Shown in pieces: positions 26,091 to 34,300 of a DNA stretch of 34,426 bases. The notes under the pieces are model-generated. The model was not told the DNA's origin and made no database searches. It saw only the letters and a list, made by a program, of their open reading frames with translations. A program made the position numbers and the translations under genes. The stretch lies in assembly GCA_016195405.1 (NCBI GenBank), contig JACPZP010000095.1, forward strand, positions 1-34,426, given 5' to 3'. Source of the DNA: Planctomycetota bacterium (GTDB lineage: Bacteria; Planctomycetota; Planctomycetia; Gemmatales; Gemmataceae). Numbering within the stretch: the first letter of the stretch is position 1; every line of letters starts with the position of its first letter.

Positions 26091-26345
26091 TTACTTGCCG
26101 GTCGTGAGCACAACGCGAAAGCGCGCGTTGCCGCTCATCATGCGCTCGTAGGCTTCGTTTGCGCGCTCCAGCGGGAACACTTCATTCATGGAGCGCACGC
26201 CGCTCTGCGCGCTGAAGGCGAGCGTGTCCTGCGAATCGATTGACGTGCCGGAATACCAGCCCTTGACCGAGCGGCTGCCGCCAATAAGCAGCAAAGGAGA
26301 AACCTGCAACGATTCGGCCGCTGCGATCACCATCAATGTGCCTTA
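26091..26345 (-). pseudogene. C-terminal remnant of a zinc-type alcohol dehydrogenase
   Basis: GTLMVIAAAESLQVSPLLLI...SVKGWYSGTSIDSQDTLAFSAQSGVRSMNEVFPLERANEAYERMMSGNARFRVVLTTGK matches the last third of MDR-type alcohol dehydrogenases. The Zn-binding and Rossmann N-terminal parts are missing, and a TAA stands directly before the GTL in the same frame, so it cannot be a full gene. The upstream DNA belongs to another gene. It is a decayed leftover, not an active enzyme. Confidence 0.82.
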
Positions 26346-26358
26346 TGGTCTTGCCTGG

Positions 26359-26691
26359 TCAGCGGTTTTTTTGTTCCGGCGCTTCACGCCGTGTCGACCT
26401 CACCTGAGCAAGGACTTCACGGATCCTTTGGGTCACATCGTCAATTGACATCCGTTTGCCATCAACTATATGAAAGAGAATTTCAAGCGCCACTTTCGCG
26501 CGAGCGAACCCCTCATCCTGCCACCAGATTTCCCCTTTGTGCTCCTCCAAGAGTTTCAGGACGAGAGGTGCCCGGAAACCGTACTCGCCTATTGTCCAAA
26601 GCAAGGATTGCAGATCCTCTTCGGTGAGGTCCACCGCCCAGTTTGTATATTCACCCTTAGCAAGGCCGTGTCGAAACTCGTCAGAGAACAT
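26359..26691 (-). CDS. Small unknown protein beside a methyltransferase
   Basis: A 110-residue helical, acidic protein (MFSDEFRHGLAKGEYTNWAVDLTEEDLQSLLWTIGEYGFRAPLVLKLLEEHKGEIWWQDEGFARAKVALEILFHI). No membrane segment or signal peptide is seen. The start at 26691 has GGGAG upstream; an ATG at 26721 is a less likely option. It follows the methyltransferase gene closely, in the same direction, and precedes the dehydrogenase remnant. The family is not recognised. Confidence 0.65.
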   Translation of the reverse strand: MFSDEFRHGLAKGEYTNWAVDLTEEDLQSLLWTIGEYGFRAPLVLKLLEEHKGEIWWQDEGFARAKVALEILFHIVDGKRMSIDDVTQRIREVLAQVRSTRREAPEQKNR

Positions 26692-26727
26692 GAAAGACTC
26701 CCGGCTGATTCCCGACCGCATTATGAT

Positions 26728-27501
26728 TCACTCTTTCGGTTGCCTTGCCGCCACGACACGCAGTCGATCCGAGCCGATCTGAAACGATTCGCGGGCGCCG
26801 CCGTACAACCGGTCTATCACAAAACCGGCCCGCTCAAGCATTCGGCAGACTTCGGCGCAGGTGTAGATCCGGTAAGAGGCGGTGCGTCGTTCCTCGTTGC
26901 CGTCCCGCGATAGCGCGTACTCCACGCGGAGGCGGCCCTGGCGCGCATCGTACGCCCGCTGAATGCGCACCTGGATTCCACCCGCCTCGCCGGTTCCCTC
27001 CCCGCGATAGCGGGGCAGCAGCACCTCGGCGATCATTTGCATCTCCATCGCCCATCGGCCGCCTGGTCTCAGTGTTCGGTGGACTGCTGCCAGAAACTGC
27101 TGATTTCCGGCGTCGTCCATGTAGCCGAAGCTATCTCCCCAACAAAAAGCGGCGTCGAATTCTCGTTCCCAGGGGAGGCATCGCATGTCGGCTTCATGCA
27201 ATTCGACATCCAGCCGGCGCTGCTCCGCCCGCCGCCGCGCCTCCCGTATCAGGCCCGCGGCGATGTCTACGCCGACGAGCCGAAAGCCGCGGCCGGCAAG
27301 CTCCAAGGCGACGCGGCCGTCGCCGCAGGGAACGTCGAGGATCTTCGCCCCAGGTGGAAGCCGGCACTCTGCTTGGAGGAAATCGGCATCGCGAGCCGCC
27401 TGGTCGGTCGGCACGATTGACTGCCAAAGGTCGAGGAGGATTCCCGAGAAGTGGTTCCGCCACCAACCCGTGTCCTCGTCTTGGCCGCGATCATCTGGCA
27501 T
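26728..27501 (-). CDS. Class I SAM-dependent methyltransferase
   Basis: A 257-residue protein with SAM motif I ILDVPCGDGRVALELAGRGF (54-73), the acidic residue of motif II in LVGVDI (Asp79), AFCWGDSFGYMDD (motif IV region) and HRTLRPGGRWAMEMQ (post-motif). The substrate is unknown; the long C-terminal half is typical of small-molecule methylating enzymes. It lies 12 bases downstream of the dehydratase gene in the same direction and could be co-transcribed. Confidence 0.9.
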   Translation of the reverse strand: MPDDRGQDEDTGWWRNHFSGILLDLWQSIVPTDQAARDADFLQAECRLPPGAKILDVPCGDGRVALELAGRGFRLVGVDIAAGLIREARRRAEQRRLDVELHEADMRCLPWEREFDAAFCWGDSFGYMDDAGNQQFLAAVHRTLRPGGRWAMEMQMIAEVLLPRYRGEGTGEAGGIQVRIQRAYDARQGRLRVEYALSRDGNEERRTASYRIYTCAEVCRMLERAGFVIDRLYGGARESFQIGSDRLRVVAARQPKE

Positions 27502-27513
27502 CCCCGAATTCCT

Positions 27514-28464
27514 TTAGCTAACTTCTTCCTTCAAGATCGCACAAAGCTTCTTCAAGTCGATGTTGCCTCCCGACACCACACATACGATCTTGCCGCTGCC
27601 CGCTTTGCCGGTGAGGGCACATGCCACGGGGCAGGCGCCGGCGCCTTCGGCAATCACGCGGTTGCGCTCAGCAAGCAACCGCACGGCTGCCGCGACTTCG
27701 ACCAGTTGGGCGACTAGGGCGCTGTCGATTAGCTCCCGGGCGCGCTCGAGCATTTGCGGAAAAACGGTCTTGCTGCCGATGCCGTCGACGAACGACGGTT
27801 GGTAGTCCACGACCTGGACGTCGCCCTTCGCTAGAGACGCGGACAAGGGCGCGGCCGTCGCGACCTCGGCTGCATAGATTCGGCAATTCGGCTTCTTCGC
27901 ACGCAAGGCTGATGCGATGCCACAAGTCAGACCGCCGCCGCCCCAAGGAATGAGGACCGCATCGACGTCCGGCAAATCCTCGAGAATCTCCAAGCCGATT
28001 GTGCCGTTGCCGGCCATGACGTGCGGATCATCAAATGCGTGAATGAACGTCGCGTCGACGCCCGGAAATGCCCGTTCTTGAAACGTTTGCCACCAGCGCT
28101 CGAAAGAGACTTTGATCAGAAGCCCGCCCAAGCGCTCGATAGCGTAAAGTTTGGTTTCGGGCGCGGTGTCGGGAACCACGACCGTGCAGGGAATGCCGAG
28201 CTTTCGCGCCTGCCACGCCACGCCTTGTGCCATGTTCCCCGCCGACGCCGTCAACACGCCGCGCTCGAGTTGTTCCTTGGGAATGTGCGCGATGGCGTTG
28301 GCCGCCCCGCGCATCTTGAACGAACCGATGGGCTGAAGATTCTCCAACTTGAGATAGATTTCCGCCGGGGCGTCGAAAGTGTTGAGCCTGACGAGGGGTG
28401 TGCGGATAGCCGAATTGGCGATTTGCCGGCGGGCGTCTTCGATGGCGGCGAGCGAAACAGTCAT
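27514..28464 (-). CDS. Threonine/serine dehydratase-like PLP enzyme
   Basis: A 316-residue protein of the fold-type II PLP family. SFKMRGAANA carries the Schiff-base Lys50, ASAGNMAQGVAWQARKLGIPCTVVVP and AEGAGACPVACAL are the phosphate/substrate loops, and PWGGGGLTCGIASALR is the tetraglycine PLP-phosphate site. It should deaminate threonine or serine to a 2-oxoacid, or act as a related racemase; no ACT regulatory domain is attached, so it is not the biosynthetic IlvA type. The ATG at 28464 has AGAAAG upstream; the frame extends to 28566 but into the next gene. Confidence 0.9.
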   Translation of the reverse strand: MTVSLAAIEDARRQIANSAIRTPLVRLNTFDAPAEIYLKLENLQPIGSFKMRGAANAIAHIPKEQLERGVLTASAGNMAQGVAWQARKLGIPCTVVVPDTAPETKLYAIERLGGLLIKVSFERWWQTFQERAFPGVDATFIHAFDDPHVMAGNGTIGLEILEDLPDVDAVLIPWGGGGLTCGIASALRAKKPNCRIYAAEVATAAPLSASLAKGDVQVVDYQPSFVDGIGSKTVFPQMLERARELIDSALVAQLVEVAAAVRLLAERNRVIAEGAGACPVACALTGKAGSGKIVCVVSGGNIDLKKLCAILKEEVS

Positions 28465-28502
28465 AAAACCGTGCTTTCTGGCCACTGCCACTATTTCCAG
28501 CG

Positions 28503-28820
28503 CTATCTCATGTACTGAATTGCGCGCGTGGTCAAGTGCCATTCCCAGTTCGACCGAGCTACCCAACCCTTTTTTCTGAGCGACCGCAGCGATGCCTCGA
28601 TGTCCTTGGCGCTTCGCTTGACGCCTTGTTTGGCCAACCGTGCTCTGAGCTGCGCCACCGTGACGCCTCCGTGGTTGTAGATTTCCTCAAAGATGGGATC
28701 CTCGTCCGCGGAAGTCGCCGGCATCATTTCTGGGCCCGGCGAACTTTCAAGCGCGACTGTGGACGCGGCTGACGCCGCCTTGCCACCATCTTGTCTCTTC
28801 GGCCGGTTGGAGTTAGGCAT
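28503..28820 (-). CDS. Small basic protein with a winged-helix-like C-terminal part
   Basis: A 105-residue protein. The first 40 residues are low-complexity (PNSNRPKRQDGGKAASAAST); the rest, DPIFEEIYNHGGVTVAQLRARLAKQGVKRSAKDIEASLRSLRKKGWV, has the helix-helix-helix then strand pattern of small winged-helix DNA-binding folds. This is inference from pattern, not a recognised family. GGAGG stands 7 bases before the ATG at 28820. The longer reading frame to 28964 overlaps the neighbouring lipoprotein and is not preferred. Confidence 0.6.
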   Translation of the reverse strand: MPNSNRPKRQDGGKAASAASTVALESSPGPEMMPATSADEDPIFEEIYNHGGVTVAQLRARLAKQGVKRSAKDIEASLRSLRKKGWVARSNWEWHLTTRAIQYMR

Positions 28821-28900
28821 CGCATCCTCCAATGGCGACGTGGCATCGCGTTCGTCTCCGCGGCCTCTGTGTTGGCGGCCTCTGCGTTGAATGCTGCCGG

Positions 28901-29416
28901 CTATTCCCCAGCTTGCTTCACGAATTCTTGCACTTCGGCATTCTCGGTCGGCAATCGCTGCCACGTTTCGTGTGTCGGCGGCATGGCGGATATGTCTTGT
29001 TTTACCTGAATGACCTTGACGGCTTGACCGCGTGTCCGCACGAGGAAAACGGCGCCATCATCGAGCCGATATTCTGTGCCGTTTACTGCAACCGTCCAAT
29101 TGATTCCATCCGAAGTTGCGGCCTTGAGTTGCACGGAACGCCCATCGTTCGATTTGACGGTGCTGTTCCATTCCGTCCTTCCGACGGAGCCGGAATGGCT
29201 TGAGGAGGAGCCGCCCTCAGATCCGAAGCCGGGCGACTTGGGCGAAATATCGGACCAGACAAGTACCAGTAAGCCATCGCGACGCCACACGGCTTGCAGC
29301 GTGGTGTCGCCTAGCGCCGCGATGCCGCCTTTGCAGTCGGGAGGAGTGTAGGACTTGCATCCGGCCAAGAGCGTGAGGAACAACAACAACGGCGGCAATA
29401 GGCGTGTGCGTTTCAT
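28901..29416 (-). CDS. Lipoprotein of unknown function
   Basis: A 171-residue lipoprotein; the signal MKRTRLLPPLLLFLTLLAGC ends in a clear lipobox with Cys20. The mature part is serine/glycine-rich in the middle (GSEGGSSSSHSGSVG) with beta-type strands afterwards (NGTEYRLDDGAVFLVRTRGQAVKVIQV). It is not a recognised family. GAGGG lies about 12 bases before the ATG. It is upstream of the small basic protein gene in the same direction. Confidence 0.78.
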   Translation of the reverse strand: MKRTRLLPPLLLFLTLLAGCKSYTPPDCKGGIAALGDTTLQAVWRRDGLLVLVWSDISPKSPGFGSEGGSSSSHSGSVGRTEWNSTVKSNDGRSVQLKAATSDGINWTVAVNGTEYRLDDGAVFLVRTRGQAVKVIQVKQDISAMPPTHETWQRLPTENAEVQEFVKQAGE

Positions 29417-29450
29417 GGTTACGACGCCCTCAGCTGAAGGGTTGCGGCAT

Positions 29451-29604
29451 CAGAGGAGAAAGATTAAGAGGAGGATTAAGACTAGGAAGAGGATTAGGAG
29501 CAAGATAAGGATTAAGACTTGGATTTCGCTTCGTCCTACTCCTACTCTTCCTCTTAATCCTCTTCTAAATCTTACTCTTCATCTTACTCCTTCTCTTATT
29601 CAGG
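29451..29604. repeat. Purine-rich tract followed by pyrimidine-rich tract, quasi-palindrome
   Basis: Bases 29451-29515 are almost all A/G with short ATTA or CT interruptions; bases 29531-29604 are almost all C/T on the same strand. The halves are related by imperfect inverted symmetry, for example GAGGATTAAG at 29471-29480 against CTTAATCCTC at 29553-29562. The reading frames through it give Arg/Lys-rich then Leu/Pro-rich peptides and are not coding. Confidence 0.75.
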
Positions 29605-29622
29605 GCAGCGACCCGTAAGACA

Positions 29623-29961
29623 CTATTCCTCACGAAGCTCCTGCGCCATCCGTTTCGGGGCGGTGTTGCGCCACGCCTCGACCAGGGCTTGCCGGACGGT
29701 CAGCTCCTCGGCGGCGGCAAGGCGGACGTAGGTGCATCCCTTTCGGCCCCATGCGCCTTTGATCGGTTGGAATGCATCCGGATCCGTGCAGATGAACGAC
29801 GCCTGCTGTTCCGGCGTAAGTTTTACCATTCCCCAATCTTCGTCCGGCCCGAGCGTCGCGAATATCTTGCCGCCGACGCGGAAATCCGGATGGCCCATAT
29901 GCGCTTTCTCCGCCGATTCGGGCAGACTGAGCGCCAGTGTTCGAAAGTCATCTGCGGTCAC
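29623..29961 (-). CDS. MmcQ/YjbR-family protein (DUF419)
   Basis: About 112 residues with the typical start TADDFRTLALSLPESAEKAHMGHPDFRVGGKIFATL and then WGMVKLTPEQQASFICTDPDAFQPIKGAWGRKGCTYVRL. The fold resembles CyaY-like or double-wing DNA-binding proteins; the role is unknown. GTG at 29961 was chosen for its GGGAGG site; the frame runs to 30084 but that overlaps the neighbouring gene's end. It is a common small protein in soil bacteria. Confidence 0.85.
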   Translation of the reverse strand: MTADDFRTLALSLPESAEKAHMGHPDFRVGGKIFATLGPDEDWGMVKLTPEQQASFICTDPDAFQPIKGAWGRKGCTYVRLAAAEELTVRQALVEAWRNTAPKRMAQELREE

Positions 29962-30047
29962 GGTCGACCCTCCCGATAGATCCCAAAGATATTCGAAAAT
30001 CTGCTCCCGATGTTCTATAACGATGGCCGACCTCCATCGAAGCGAAA

Positions 30048-30740
30048 TCACTCGCGTCCCAACATCAAATCCACGACCCAGCATCCTCGCACATGCGGCC
30101 CGGGCAGCCAGCAGTGGCCTAGAATTTTCGCGTTGTTACAGCCGTACTTTTCCAACGCATCGGCAAGTTGAGGAAGTTTGTCGAAGGCTCTGGAGCGGTA
30201 AATGTCCAGAGCCACGTCCCTTGCCGATGGCAGATGAGAAACCGCCTGCGACTTGAACGGGTTGCCGACGATGTCGCGCAAGAGCGCGGCTTGGGTCTTC
30301 CGCTCGTTCATAAGTTTTTTCTTGGCTTGTCGTCGTGCAGGGGGGCCGGGCTCGGTTAAGCCCTGCCACGCCATCGCTTCGGCCGCATGGCGCAAAGGAT
30401 CGGCACCGCTCCTGTATTCCCATGTCGCGCCTGCGGCGGCCGAAAGCGCACTATAGGAATCCGGCGTCCCCGGAAGATCTCGATTTGCAACAGCGTCTGC
30501 AGCGGAAAGGGCAAGCGCCTGGGTTTCGCGCAATTCTCCGAAACTGGCTTGGCCCTCAGCGAATCTTTCAGCAACTTCGAGCGCTTTTCGCCCCCTCTCA
30601 TCGACAAGAAGATGCGAAATCCGTCGCACACAGGCGCAGTCAAACAGACGCTGCTTGCGGTCGGAAAGTCTTCCCGATGCGGACAGGAATTCGAGCATCG
30701 CTTCGGGATCAGTGCATGATTTCCATTCGGCTTCGGTCAT
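30048..30740 (-). CDS. Gemmata-type protein of unknown function
   Basis: A 230-residue protein starting MTEAEWKSCTDPEAMLEFLSASGRLSDRKQRLFDCACVRRISHLL and ending RDVALDIYRSRAFDKLPQLADALEKYGCNNAKILGHCWLPGPHVRGCWVVDLMLGRE. This is the pattern of a large paralogous family in Gemmata-like planctomycetes, as I recall it. It is helical and has no signal peptide. No function is known. Its ATG overlaps the TGA of the DUF1697 gene by four bases, so the two are translationally coupled. Confidence 0.82.
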   Translation of the reverse strand: MTEAEWKSCTDPEAMLEFLSASGRLSDRKQRLFDCACVRRISHLLVDERGRKALEVAERFAEGQASFGELRETQALALSAADAVANRDLPGTPDSYSALSAAAGATWEYRSGADPLRHAAEAMAWQGLTEPGPPARRQAKKKLMNERKTQAALLRDIVGNPFKSQAVSHLPSARDVALDIYRSRAFDKLPQLADALEKYGCNNAKILGHCWLPGPHVRGCWVVDLMLGRE

Positions 30741-31306
30741 CGCGCATTTGCCTTCGCAAGCGCCTGCAGTCTCAGCATCGTCGCCCAGTTTCGGGCGGTG
30801 ACGCCATCTTTAAGCGCGCGGTTGACGGCTTCGGCCAATTTGCTTGCCAGGATGCCCTCGGAACACCAGAGATACGCCACACGCTTGCCGAGGGCCAAAG
30901 CCTCCTTCGCCCAGTCTTGTTTCAGCAACGGCTCCAGTTTCGACCGATCCGCCGGGTTGCGGAGGACGGCGACCAGCAAGCGCGTCGGGTCGTCCGCGAC
31001 GTCGAGAAGGGGATTGTCGGCGACGGCCGCGGCGAGTTCGGCGGCCGTGAGCACCGTCACGCGCGCGGAGAAGCCCACGGCCGTCGTGAGCGCCTTCTCA
31101 ATACGTTCAGCGGCCTTGCTCGCGGTCCCGCGCGCGCTGGTGAAGACGACGTTGCCGCTGTTGAGCAGGGTGCGCACGTCGCCACAGCCGAGACCTTCGA
31201 CGAGCGCGCGCAGGTCCGCCATCGCCACCCGCTTGGCGCGGCCGACGTTAATGCCGCGTATCAACGCTATGTGAGTGCTTGGCAAGGTCGCTCCTGTGTG
31301 ATCCAC
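30737..31306 (-). CDS. DUF1697-family protein
   Basis: A 189-residue protein with the typical DUF1697 start HIALIRGINVGRAKRVAMADLRALVEGLGCGDVRTLLNSGNVVF and later LWCSEGILASKLAEAVNRALKDGVTARNWATMLRL. Members are small cytoplasmic proteins without an assigned role. The start is a GTG with an AAGGA site 7 bases upstream. The downstream gene overlaps its stop by four bases. It is divergent from the pseudokinase gene. Confidence 0.9.
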   Translation of the reverse strand: MDHTGATLPSTHIALIRGINVGRAKRVAMADLRALVEGLGCGDVRTLLNSGNVVFTSARGTASKAAERIEKALTTAVGFSARVTVLTAAELAAAVADNPLLDVADDPTRLLVAVLRNPADRSKLEPLLKQDWAKEALALGKRVAYLWCSEGILASKLAEAVNRALKDGVTARNWATMLRLQALAKANAR

Positions 31307-31384
31307 TGTTTCCTTCCGCCATTATGATTGTTTTTTGCGCACCCGCCAGCGAAAATGGCACTGCACCTATTGCACGCCGTTTTC

Positions 31385-34300
31385 ATGAGACTACACATCG
31401 GCCAGCGACTTGCCGGCACTGGGCCGGCTCTGCAACCCGGGGGTTATGTCGTCACCGGAGTGGTGGCGGAAACGCCCTGGTACGGGCTCTATGCCGGCAA
31501 GCGGATCTTCTACAACTTCGACTTCACCAACAAACGCCTTCGCGAAACCGATGAGGCGGAATGGCTCGACGTTTACCTGCGCACCGTCCGTTACCAGCCG
31601 GGCGAAGGCGCCGAGCATGGTCGGCTTCGTCGCGAATTGGCCCGTGCCGAAGTTCGCCGCGTCCTAAGCAATCGCTTCAGCAACCTTTGGCCTGAGCCGA
31701 TCGACTTGCTTGAAATTGCGGATGGCCGAGTGGCCGCTTCCTCCGCCGCTGACACGGAGCACGGCGCTCCGGCGGATGATCGTGAGCCGATCGTGATCTT
31801 CGCCCGGCCTAACGGCGAGTCCTTGGGTGCCTGGCAGCGCAAGGTGGTTCCGCTGGCGTCGGTTCTGACCGTGTTGGCGGAACTGCTCGAGTTCCTGCGT
31901 CAGGCCCACGCGGAAGGACTGCTATTGCAGGGACTGGGGCCAGGCGCCATCCTTGTCGACCCGAGCGACCGCATCCACTACCTCGGGGCCGACATGGTTC
32001 TCGACCAGCGGGCCGATGCGGCAAGGCAATGGCACGAGGTTTTTGCGCCGGAACGATTGCCACGTGGGTTTGCGGCGCCGGAACTTCTTGAAAGTGCCGG
32101 CGTGCCCGACGCCCGCAGCGATTTGTATTCGTGGGGGGCGTTGGCCTACTTCCTGTTCACGGGGCACTCGCCCGAGCAAATCGCCATCGAGCAAGGTAAG
32201 GATTGGGCGAACTTTCAGCGGCAGCACTTTGAGCGGCTCTCCAAGTCGCTCGAAGGGATTCCAGTCACGCATTGCCGCAATTGGGCGGAGCAGCTTGGCA
32301 TCGGCGATCAAGCGCTCTTGGGTCGATGGCCGGCAAATGTGATCGAGGTGTTCCGGTATTTGCTCCATCACGATCGACAGCGCAGGCCGAAATCGGTCGA
32401 GGAGCTTTTGGGCTGGATCGAAGCACCGCCGCCGCCGCCGGTGAATGCTCTTGTAGCGGTGATGGTAGGTCCCGGGGAGGCGCGGGTTTGCGTCGATCTC
32501 GAAGGTTTGGGCGACAATCTCGACCTGGTGATTCGGCGGGGCGTGGATCGGCCGCCGCGCACGCCGCAGGACGGGACGCTCTTGGAGCAGGGTCCGGCAG
32601 CAGCTATGATCGCCGATCCTGCCGTGCCATTGACGCCGGCGCCGGTCTATTACACGGCGTTCCTGCGGCGGGCGACTTCGAACGGCCCCATCTTCTCGAC
32701 CGGCATCACGGGCGAATTGCTGACCGCCACGCCGGCGGCCCTACGCCAGTTCGCGGAAGCTGAGGCAAGATTGTCCAGGGCGGAACCGGGCAAAGCGGAA
32801 CATACCGTGCCGCCGCGCCTGGCTCTTTGCTTTCGGGCGCTCGAGTCCGTTCAACTTGCCGATGTCTTGCTTGTCTCCGCCGAGCCGCAGGTCCGTTCGT
32901 GGGCCATCGAGCAGTTGCGGGCCACGCTGTCGGCTAAAGAACCCCAGCCGGCGTCTGCGGAGGCGCTTGATCCGGCGGAGCGAGTCTTATGGCATGCGCT
33001 ACCCGATCCGATTCCAGCGCTCAAGGTTCAAACGGTGCGAGCCCTGCTGGCGCGGCAACATTCTCCAACGGACGACCTGGCTTTGAGCTTAGCCCGCGCC
33101 ATTGTCAAGGGCGATCTCGATCAGGCCGAGCACGCGGTCCAAGTGCTGCGTGAGGCCGGCGTCAAGGCCGAACAAGCGAAATGGGTGCTCGATTTTCTCG
33201 AAGGGGAAAGGCCGCTTACGTGTCCCGAGTGTCAAGCGCAACTGCAGCGCCGGGAGCGCCTTAGCCATCTCCATAATGTACACGGCTATGTCGAGGTGGG
33301 CGGCAGCTGGCTGCCGCGCCCGACGGCATTGGAGCGCTTGTGGGGTCGCGTCTTGGAGCACGGCGATGTGCCGGCGCACGATCGGTTGCTGGAAGTTCTT
33401 GCGGGATTTGAGGACACCTACGCGGCGCTCCTGGAACAGGAGTTGGCGCGGCGTGAGACCGCCGTTTCCGCTAACGGCAATAATGTTCCCGCTCGGCTCA
33501 AAAAACTGGAGGCCTACGAAAAGTGTTTGCTGGCGCCAAGGATGCACGACCGGCTGCCGGATTTGCTCCGCTCGCGCAACCCGCTTGTGCGCGCCCTCGG
33601 ACAGAATGCGTCCCTGGCGGCTCTCTCCGGCAAGCTGCGCGGGCTGAGGATGCAACCGCGCGAGCTGCGCGCGGAGCTGTCCCGGCTGCTGCCGAATCTG
33701 CTGGAAGAGTGCATCGTGCTGTGCCGGCAGTTGCCGGGCGCCGGCGTCGACGCTGAGGCCACCGCAGGCTGCCTGCGAATTCTTGAAGGGGAGCGTCTCA
33801 CCGTTTGCTCCGAATGCGCCGCCCCGGTTCGCATCGCTGACTTGGAGACGCACCTGCGCCGCGCCCACGGCATCTTTCAATTTCGCGGCCGGCGCGGAAA
33901 TTTCCGGCATACCCGCTCGCGCGTGCTCGACGCCGCGCTCGGTCCGCCGGCCGATGCCTCTGCTTGGCAGGTCCTCGAAGAATTGGCGCTCGACCGGCAC
34001 GGACGCGATGCCGACAAATGCCTAGCGATATGGATTTGTCACCGGTTCCTTCAGTATCGGCGGAAGCGCCAGGTCGCCGCGACGGCGGCGGCGGCGGGGT
34101 TCCTTGCCTCGGGGTCCTTGGGATTTCGCCTTGTGCCCTGGCTGGCGCGGCGCTGGAAGCAGCCGACATTGCAAATCCTGGCCCGTGCGCTTGCCCTCAA
34201 CATGGTTTGCCGCATGAAGACGACCGTCGCTCCCGAGGTGATCGCCCGGGTTAGGCCGCTTCTGGGCGCCCGTGAGTTGCCGCGGTTGCTCCGCTCGCGA

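Noticed and set aside
29355..29618. Plus-strand 87-codon frame rich in Arg/Lys then Leu/Pro
   Set aside because: It is the direct reading of the purine/pyrimidine tract and has no ribosome site or start context.
31279..31554. 91-codon plus-strand frame before the pseudokinase
   Set aside because: It overlaps the DUF1697 start and the pseudokinase N-terminus out of phase; the 31385 frame has kinase-like sequence and remains open to the window end.
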